The position numbers and the translations under genes are program-made. A DNA stretch of 64,000 nt from Streptomyces aurantiacus (GTDB lineage Bacteria; Actinomycetota; Actinomycetes; Streptomycetales; Streptomycetaceae), in the NCBI RefSeq assembly GCF_027107535.1, contig NZ_CP114283.1, positions 3,596,001 to 3,660,000 of the forward strand, given 5' to 3'. Below, piece by piece: positions 58,709 through 64,000 of the stretch (position 1 is its first letter; each line of letters begins with the position of its first letter). The notes beneath the pieces were generated by a model, which saw only the letters and a list, made by a program, of their open reading frames with translations, had not been told where the DNA came from and ran no database searches.

Positions 58709-61700
58709 TCAGCGTCGTACGAGGTCGATCCTGTACTTCCTTGTCTTCGATCCGTCCTCGCTGGTCACGGAGACGACGGCCGTCGTTTTCCCGGACTCGG
58801 TGGTCCGGTCCACGGTCACGGTCGCGTAGGGGTCGCGTGCCGTCGCCGTGACCGCGCTCCGCTTCGGGTCGTCGGTGACGACCCGATAGGTGGTCGTGTC
58901 GGGGTCGAACGACGTGACCGGTTTCCCGGCGACCTCGACGGAAGCGGCGGCGGCGTCGGCGGAGGAGCCGGGCGTCCTGGCGTACACCTCGATCTCGCTC
59001 ATCGTGATGTAGCCGCCCTGACGCGCGGTCATCACCACGCGCACCCCGTTCGAGGGCCCCGCTTTCAGGGGGACGTCGACCACCGGTGTGCCCTCGGTGC
59101 CGACCGCGACGGTGTCGCTCGCGTCGACCCACGGACCGTCGTCGGCCGCCCGCACCTGCACCTTCATACTCCCGGGGAAGGAGGAGCTGCTTCCGTCGCG
59201 GTGGAAGTGCGCGACGAGCCGGTTCAGGTCGCGTGCCTGTGGCAGTGTGAAGGTGACGGTGTCGGACGGGTTCTTGGTGTTTCCCGGCTTCCAGTTGGAC
59301 CAGGCCTTCTCGGACGTGTTGCCGTTGCGCAGACGCTCCGCGGAGTACCCGCTCTCGGTGAACGTCGCGGCGACGGAGACGTCTTCGTCGGGTGCCACGT
59401 TGGTCGCCGCGGGTTCGGTGACCTGTACCCGTACGGTGGCGACCGCCGTGTCGCCGCCGGGGATCCGTGCGACGCCTCGCAGGGTCACGACCCCGGTCGT
59501 GTCGAACGCCCCGTCGGGCGCCGCGTTCCAGCTCACCGGAAGGTCGGTCCGGCCGCCGTGCCGGCCCACGCCGGTGACCGTGGGCGGCAGTTGCGGCTTG
59601 CCGCCCACGTAGGTCTTGGCGCGGCCCGGGAGCGTCGAGGCGATCGTGTCGACGGTGACGACCGCCTTCGCGGGGATGGTGCGCCCGAGGGGGTCGGTCG
59701 CCTCGCCCTTCACACGTACCGTCCCCGGATCACGCCATTTCCGGTCCGGCGGAATGTCCCACACCACAGGGAGGGAGCCCCGGGCGCCGTCCCGGAACAC
59801 CGGCTTCACCGTCTGCGGCAGCGTCGGCCGCAGACCGGGAACGGTGAACACCTCGGCCGGTTCGGTGCGCAGCACCGTCTCGTCGGTGACGGCCCAGCGC
59901 TGGTTGGCCGCCGACGTCGGCGTGTACGTGGACACCGTGGCGCCGTCGGCGGAGGACTGCCCGGTGACGTCGAGCAAGCGGCCGGTGGCGGCGTTCACGA
60001 ACGTCCAACTGCCGTCCCCCGTCGTCGACATGATCCACTGAGCGGCTTCGGCGACCTTGCCGCCTGCCGTGCCCGGTTCGTCGAGGACGGCCTGGTTGTC
60101 ACGTACGGCGAGCCGTCTGCCGCCCTGTGCGGTGGTGAGGGTGTACCGCTCGCGGTTGTCGGTGCCGCGCGTCAACTGCCGGACGGACCACAGCTGTCGG
60201 GTGCTGTCGGCATCAGTCGTACGGACGACGACACCGCTGCCGTCCTCCGACGGTGCCAGTGACTTCCCGCTCTGTGTGCCCTGGAGCCGGTAGAGGTGGC
60301 CGCGCTGCACGAGGGCTGCATCCTCCGCCACGCCGCCGACACCCTCGACCAGGAACGTCGTGACCGATTTCGCGGGAACGGCGAGCGTGGCCGATCGGTC
60401 GTCCACCCGGACCGGAGTGCCGCGTACGAGTGCGCCGTCGGCGCTGGTCACCACGGGGGTGACGGAGGCCCGGGGGGAGATCCTGCCGAAGCGCGAGAGG
60501 TCCAGGGTGACGGAGCGTGCGGCCGTGCCGCTGTTCACGTGCACCACGGTCGCCGCGCGGCCCGACTTGCGCACCGCGGCGACGCTGGACGGGTCGTCGA
60601 CCTTCACGAAGTGATCGCCGGGCCGGATGTGGTGGGTGAAGTTGCGGATGGTGTGGAACTTGGAGTTGGCCCGGATCGGGCAGGTCTCCAGGGTGTCCGC
60701 GGCCGTGCAGTTGAACGGGACGTGGATGCTGCCCCAGTTCTTGCCGGCCGCCGCCTGGGGGGTGGCGTCCTCGACCGGTTGCCAGAACACCCAGGCGGAG
60801 GGCTCCAGCTCACGCATGTCGTCGACCATGCGCGTGGCGATCCCGAGCCCGGGGTCCATGCCCGTGAAGTCGGTTCCGGTGCCCCAGGTGCCCTCGACCT
60901 CGCTCATCCAGAGCTTCTTGTCCGCGCCCTTGGCGATGTCACGTGCGCTGGTGCGCATGCCCGTGCCGTAGGTGTGCACGTTGAGCTGGGGGACGGCGGC
61001 TCGCGCGGAGGGGCCGTAGGCGTTCCAGTTCTGGGTGAAGATGCTCGGGTTGGTCTCGTCCATCGCGGAGATCTCGGCGTCGGTCCTCGCCCCGTCGAGG
61101 GCTTTGTCGAGGGCGAGGAGCACCTTCTCCTGGAGCGCAGGTCCCGCGTGCGCGCCCTCCTGGCGTCCGCCCGTGGGCTGACCGTCCGCTCCGATCTGCG
61201 TACCCCAGTAAGGGGTGTTGGGCTCGTTCAGCGGGGCGATGGTGTCGAACTCGATGCCGTGGGCCTTCTCCATCCGCTCGGTCACGCGCACCAGATAGGT
61301 GGCGAAGTCGTCGACGCGGTCCGTGCGGATCTGGTCCGCGCTGGAGTCGAGGCCTCCGGAGACGTAGCCGCTGACCGTCTGGAACCAGGGCGGCGAGTTG
61401 CTGAACGACTCCCAGCGGGTGATCTTGTCCTTGATCTGGTCCACCCACCAGCGCTGCCCCGCGTCGGCGTTCCAGTCCCAGTGGTCCGGGTTGTTCGGAT
61501 CCCACCAGTCGGTGTCCTGCCGGGTGGTTCCCTCGGGGGCCTTCCAGAAGCCCTCCATGGTCGCGCCCGTCTTCATGTAGTCCTTGCGGACGTCCGGGGC
61601 GTTTCCGCCGCCGATGTTGTAGCGGGCGATGTTGAGACCGAGGCCGTCCTCGCCGAACAGCATGTCGACGAGCCGTCTTCGGATCGGTTCCGGATAGCGG

Positions 61701-61900
61701 CCCGTGGCGTTGGCGAACCAGACGAGACTCGTCCCCCACCCCTCGAACTCCTGCTGCTGGTAGGACGGGTCGATCCGCACGGTGACCGCGTCCAGCGGTG
61801 GCGACTGTGCGCTCACCGCCGGGGCGGCCACGAGACTCGCACCGAGCACCAGGGGAACCGCTGGGGCCAATGCCCGGACGATGCGATGCCGATCAGACAC
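58709..61900 (-). CDS. Secreted multidomain GH30 glycosidase (endo-beta-1,6-galactanase-like)
   Basis: A 1063-residue exported enzyme. Signal RALAPAVPLVLGASLVAAPA, then a GH30 barrel (residues about 35-450) with FEGWGTSLVWFANATGRYPE, LNIARYNIGGGNAPD, SNSPPWFQTVSGYVSGG, the acid/base Glu in IAPLNEPNTPYWG (about 226) and nucleophile Glu in KKLWMSEVEGTWG (about 334). The phrasing resembles GH30_5 endo-beta-1,6-galactanases acting on arabinogalactan side chains. A ricin-type beta-trefoil follows (LYRLQGTQSGKSL, RLLDVTGQSSADGATV), then two bacterial Ig-like domains, a discoidin-like carbohydrate-binding domain (ERLRNGNTSEKAWSNWKPG) and a terminal cadherin-like domain. GTG at 61900 has AAGGGAG upstream. 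Binds and cuts plant polysaccharide outside the cell. The 219 bp upstream of it (61901-62119) hold no other gene. Confidence 0.88.
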   Translation of the reverse strand: MSDRHRIVRALAPAVPLVLGASLVAAPAVSAQSPPLDAVTVRIDPSYQQQEFEGWGTSLVWFANATGRYPEPIRRRLVDMLFGEDGLGLNIARYNIGGGNAPDVRKDYMKTGATMEGFWKAPEGTTRQDTDWWDPNNPDHWDWNADAGQRWWVDQIKDKITRWESFSNSPPWFQTVSGYVSGGLDSSADQIRTDRVDDFATYLVRVTERMEKAHGIEFDTIAPLNEPNTPYWGTQIGADGQPTGGRQEGAHAGPALQEKVLLALDKALDGARTDAEISAMDETNPSIFTQNWNAYGPSARAAVPQLNVHTYGTGMRTSARDIAKGADKKLWMSEVEGTWGTGTDFTGMDPGLGIATRMVDDMRELEPSAWVFWQPVEDATPQAAAGKNWGSIHVPFNCTAADTLETCPIRANSKFHTIRNFTHHIRPGDHFVKVDDPSSVAAVRKSGRAATVVHVNSGTAARSVTLDLSRFGRISPRASVTPVVTSADGALVRGTPVRVDDRSATLAVPAKSVTTFLVEGVGGVAEDAALVQRGHLYRLQGTQSGKSLAPSEDGSGVVVRTTDADSTRQLWSVRQLTRGTDNRERYTLTTAQGGRRLAVRDNQAVLDEPGTAGGKVAEAAQWIMSTTGDGSWTFVNAATGRLLDVTGQSSADGATVSTYTPTSAANQRWAVTDETVLRTEPAEVFTVPGLRPTLPQTVKPVFRDGARGSLPVVWDIPPDRKWRDPGTVRVKGEATDPLGRTIPAKAVVTVDTIASTLPGRAKTYVGGKPQLPPTVTGVGRHGGRTDLPVSWNAAPDGAFDTTGVVTLRGVARIPGGDTAVATVRVQVTEPAATNVAPDEDVSVAATFTESGYSAERLRNGNTSEKAWSNWKPGNTKNPSDTVTFTLPQARDLNRLVAHFHRDGSSSSFPGSMKVQVRAADDGPWVDASDTVAVGTEGTPVVDVPLKAGPSNGVRVVMTARQGGYITMSEIEVYARTPGSSADAAAASVEVAGKPVTSFDPDTTTYRVVTDDPKRSAVTATARDPYATVTVDRTTESGKTTAVVSVTSEDGSKTRKYRIDLVRR

Positions 61901-62119
61901 GACACTCCCTTCCACAACACGGAGGCAAACAGAACCGATCAGAAGGAATCGAGTTCAGGGCATGCTTGATGACGGAAATGAACACGTCAAGAGGGTGTGC
62001 ATGCACTGCTCCGGGAACCGGCGCCGCCTCACACGTTCCGGGGCATCCGCTCCTGGCCGGGGCCGGTCCGCCGCGGCCGAGCGCCGGAACCGACGCGCGG
62101 TCGCGCACCGGGCCGGCCG

Positions 62120-62764
62120 TCAGTCCAGCGTCGCGTAGACGATGAGGTTGTTCACCGGGTGCCCCTCGGCGTCGAAGTCGCCGTCGCAGGTGACCAGTCG
62201 CAGGGCGTGGTCCTCGGTGGGGCCGTACACCTTGTCGGTGGGGAAGGCGTTCTTGCTGACGCTCTCGGTGCCCGTGACGGTGAAGTGCGCCGCTTCGCCT
62301 CGGTCGTCGGTGACGGTGATGTCCGCGCCCTTGGAGATCTTCTTGAGGTCGTGGAAGACCGCCTTGCCGAAGCGCGTGTCGTTGTGGCCGATGATGACGG
62401 CCGGACCGACTTCACCGGGCACGGATCCGCCGATGTACCAGCCGGCGGTCATGCCCTTCTCCGCTGGGGGGACCTCCACGGTTCCGTCCGCGTTGCGACC
62501 GAGCTCCATCAGTGAACTGGTGACCCCGATCGAGGGGATGGCGACCTCGGTGGGGACGGCCGGCTGCGTGGCCTCTGTGGCCTCTGTGGCGCCGGGTGAG
62601 GGGGCGCCGGCGGCTGCAGGAGAGTTCGGGGCGGCCGGTTCGGTCCGGTCGGGAGCGGATGAACAGCCGGAGAGCACGGTGACAACCGCGGAGACGACGA
62701 GGGCGATACGGGCAGGGGCCGGCAGGGCGGCGTGGCGCCGTACCGGTGGGCGTGCAGAGGACAC
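62120..62764 (-). CDS. Class F sortase
   Basis: A 214-residue transpeptidase of the actinobacterial class F type. Its N-terminus has a lipobox-like VVTVLSGCSS, so it may be a lipoprotein and not a simple anchor. An Ala/Pro/Thr-rich linker with a TEATEAT repeat precedes the sortase barrel: VAIPSIGVTSSLMELGRNAD, GWYIGGSVPGEVGPAVIIGH (catalytic His), and LRLVTCDGDFDAEGHPVNNL (catalytic Cys). The usual Arg after the Cys strand is not obvious: the expected Y-R-D-N segment reads HPVNN. It lies just after a gene for a small protein with a C-terminal membrane anchor, a plausible partner, although no LPxTG motif is present in it. Confidence 0.85.
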   Translation of the reverse strand: MSSARPPVRRHAALPAPARIALVVSAVVTVLSGCSSAPDRTEPAAPNSPAAAGAPSPGATEATEATQPAVPTEVAIPSIGVTSSLMELGRNADGTVEVPPAEKGMTAGWYIGGSVPGEVGPAVIIGHNDTRFGKAVFHDLKKISKGADITVTDDRGEAAHFTVTGTESVSKNAFPTDKVYGPTEDHALRLVTCDGDFDAEGHPVNNLIVYATLD

Positions 62765-62806
62765 AACGGACTCCAGAGCAGGAACTGCGGGACCAGGTGA
62801 ATGCGC

Positions 62807-62838
62807 GGTGGCGCCGCCCTGCGAAGGGCGGCGCCACC
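62807..62838. terminator. 14-bp stem hairpin with GCGA tetraloop
   Basis: GGTGGCGCCGCCCT (62807-62820) pairs perfectly with AGGGCGGCGCCACC (62825-62838) around GCGA, a stabilising GNRA loop. It lies 29 bp beyond the stop of the anchor-protein gene and about 43 bp before the sortase start, so it should end or attenuate leftward transcription between the two. Confidence 0.85.
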
Positions 62839-62866
62839 GGTGTGCCGAGTCGGCCGTCGTGCCGGA

Positions 62867-63220
62867 TCAGCCGTCGCGCCGCCCGGCGGAGCGGCGGCGC
62901 AGGACGACGGTGCCCGCCCCGGCGAGCAGCAGAGCCCCGGTGGCCGAACCGATGAGGGCGGTGCTGCCGTTGCCCTCGGCCGGGGCCTCGCCCGCGGCGA
63001 CGCCGCCCCTGGGGAGGTCCTCGGCGGCCTGGGCCTTGCGGGCTTCGAGCTCCTTCGTCTTCCTGTCGGCCTCGGCCTTCTCCTTGGCCGAGAGGGTGTC
63101 CTTGCCCGCGGTGGCCGCGGGAGTCGGGTCGTCGGCGACGGCCGCGGCGGCGGGGACGAGCATCGCGCCGGCCGCGACGGCGGTCAGCACGGCGAGACGC
63201 AGAGTGTGACGGTGGGACAT
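62867..63220 (-). CDS. Small secreted protein with C-terminal membrane anchor
   Basis: A 117-residue protein: signal peptide MSHRHTLRLAVLTAVAAGAM ending AVADD, a charged Lys/Glu/Ala helix (LSAKEKAEADRKTKELEARK), a Gly/Pro turn (LPRGGVAAGEAPAEGNG), then a hydrophobic segment TALIGSATGALLLAGAGTVV and a basic tail LRRRSAGRRDG. This is the layout of a wall-sorting tail, but no LPxTG/LAxTG is seen; LPRGG is the nearest match. Its position before the class F sortase suggests it is that enzyme's partner or substrate. ATG at 63220; the longer open frame upstream lacks a signal. Confidence 0.78.
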   Translation of the reverse strand: MSHRHTLRLAVLTAVAAGAMLVPAAAAVADDPTPAATAGKDTLSAKEKAEADRKTKELEARKAQAAEDLPRGGVAAGEAPAEGNGSTALIGSATGALLLAGAGTVVLRRRSAGRRDG

Positions 63221-63343
63221 GTACGGCTCCAGTTCCAGCCCGGCCTCGGTGGTACCTGGATGCCGAGCCGCACCAGGTTCCGGGCTCGGCCCCAGACTGG
63301 CGATCACTTGTGAAGAAGCTGTCAGAGCGTCATGGTCATCGCA

Positions 63344-64000
63344 TCAGGGCCGTGCGGCGGACTCCCCGGGCCCCTCCCGCCCGGCCCCGCCCGGCACGGT
63401 CGGCAGCCACAGGGTGAAGACCGAGCCCTGCCCTTCGGTACTGGTCACGCTCGCCCTGCCGCCATGGGCCTCGGCGAGCTTGAGGACGATCGCCAGCCCG
63501 AGGCCGCTGCCGCCGGTGCTCCGGTTGCGGGACTTCTCCGCCCGCCAGAAGCGGTCGAACACGTGGGGCACGTCGGCCTCCGGGATGCCACCGCCGGTGT
63601 CGGACACCTCCACGGCCACCTCGTCCCCGGAGCCGGTGACGAACGCGCGCAGCGTCACCCTGCCGCCGGACGGTGTGTGGCGTACCGCGTTGGAGAGCAG
63701 GTTGCTGACGGCCTGGCGCAGTCGTACGGGATCGGCGTCGAGCGGTGGAAGCGGGGCGTCGGGCGCCACCGGGGACACCGTCAGGGTGACGCCCGCGGTC
63801 TCGGCCAGCCCCTGATGAGCCGCGGCGACCTGGCCGAGCAGGTCGCCGACGCGGACGGGCTCCAGGTGCAGGCGCAGCTCGCCCGCGTCGGCCGCCCCCA
63901 GATCCTGCAGATCGTCGATGATGTGCTGGAGCTGCACCGCCTCCTCGTGGAGCGAGGACACGAACGCCGGGTCCGGCTCCGCCAGACCGTCCTGCGCCGC
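63344..64000 (-). CDS. Sensor histidine kinase, C-terminal part (runs off the window)
   Basis: The visible 218 residues are the catalytic end of a HisKA/HATPase kinase: VQLQHIIDDLQDLGAADAGE, LRQAVSNLLSNAVRHTPSGG (N-box), VEVSDTGGGIPEADVPHVFD, RFWRAEKSRNRSTGGSGLGL (G2 box), AIVLKLAEAHGGRASVTST. The phosphoacceptor His and any sensor lie beyond 64000. OmpR-type partner expected upstream, outside the window. The last residues are Gly/Glu/Ala-rich and unrelated to the fold. It is followed by the anchor-protein gene. Confidence 0.9.
   Translation of the reverse strand, partial: AAQDGLAEPDPAFVSSLHEEAVQLQHIIDDLQDLGAADAGELRLHLEPVRVGDLLGQVAAAHQGLAETAGVTLTVSPVAPDAPLPPLDADPVRLRQAVSNLLSNAVRHTPSGGRVTLRAFVTGSGDEVAVEVSDTGGGIPEADVPHVFDRFWRAEKSRNRSTGGSGLGLAIVLKLAEAHGGRASVTSTEGQGSVFTLWLPTVPGGAGREGPGESAARP

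Noticed and set aside
58214..60262. A 682-codon rightward frame antisense to the GH30 gene
   Set aside because: Composition is Gly/Arg/Val-rich without motifs, and the opposite strand encodes a convincing enzyme.
62575..62605. Tandem repeat inside the sortase gene (GCCTCTGTG units)
   Set aside because: It simply encodes the Thr-Glu-Ala linker repeat and needs no separate explanation.
1..64000. tRNA genes, rRNA, CRISPR arrays, biosynthetic gene clusters, prophage or conjugative modules
   Set aside because: No tRNA-like T-arm with matching stems, no regular spacer repeats, no polyketide/peptide synthetase and no phage structural genes were seen on either strand.

Overview
The window looks like Streptomyces chromosome. 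GC is very high throughout, GTG starts are common, and many families are typical of or confined to that genus (DUF6332- and DUF6643-like proteins, an Rv1733c-like membrane protein, a class F sortase, a HATPase anti-sigma-like kinase, Pro/Ala-rich TerD). I see no rRNA, tRNA, CRISPR array, intact insertion sequence, prophage or replication origin. Most of it reads as ordinary chromosome carrying conserved metabolic, regulatory and envelope genes. It is broken by relic patches at about 0-4.5 kb and 57.2-58.7 kb, plus one isolated broken MFS gene at 15-16.3 kb.

Layout. 0-4.5 kb is a decay zone: a NucA/NucB-type secreted nuclease gene with four frameshifts, an alpha/beta hydrolase gene with two, and scraps of a recombinase-like gene and an ISAs1-type transposase. 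Between them sits one intact gene joining an alpha/beta hydrolase to an aminoglycoside-phosphotransferase-fold kinase. 4.6-17.3 kb holds a P-loop kinase/NUDIX fusion, an M20 dipeptidase, a geranylgeranyl-reductase-like flavoprotein, a NarL-type two-component system, a divergent MarR/MFS efflux pair, a mycothiol-dependent-isomerase-like protein, a 3-hydroxyisobutyrate-dehydrogenase-like enzyme, an MFS gene stopped by one in-frame TGA, and a Tat-exported beta-carbonic anhydrase behind three 21-bp repeats. 17.3-23.4 kb is a complete tripartite tricarboxylate transporter (tctCBA) divergent from a CitA/CitB-type sensor and regulator.

23.4-34 kb: a MOSC protein; an amino-sugar pair (AgaS-like isomerase and class II aldolase); a PhyH dioxygenase with a small partner and a divergent AraC regulator; an RlmG/RsmC-type methyltransferase divergent from AlkB; a ROK regulator; and a TetR-DUF4865-phosphotriesterase-like operon with a readable operator. 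34-42 kb: a SHOCT protein, ABC ATPase and FtsX-type permease operon; an anti-sigma-type kinase; a Cds1-like PLP enzyme preceded by a perfect 9+9 bp palindrome; an SRPBCC protein; and a DeoR regulator that may control the agaS pair 16 kb away. 42-53.7 kb: a polytopic membrane protein carrying a split serine-hydrolase fold, converging on a beta-helix/AAA+ fusion; a second MOSC protein; a tandem TerD protein; an HpnB-like glycosyltransferase; and an Asp/Glu racemase-family protein. 53.7-64 kb: an O-antigen-ligase-like protein, Lnt, a NUDIX hydrolase, a relic patch (truncated SDR plus unidentified fragments), a large secreted GH30 glycosidase, a class F sortase with a possible wall-attached partner, and the C-terminal part of a sensor kinase that runs off the window.

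The genes mostly act as small self-contained regulator/effector units. The least conventional content is architectural: the hydrolase-kinase fusion, the kinase-NUDIX fusion, the membrane-interrupted hydrolase, and the beta-helix/AAA+ fusion convergent with it.
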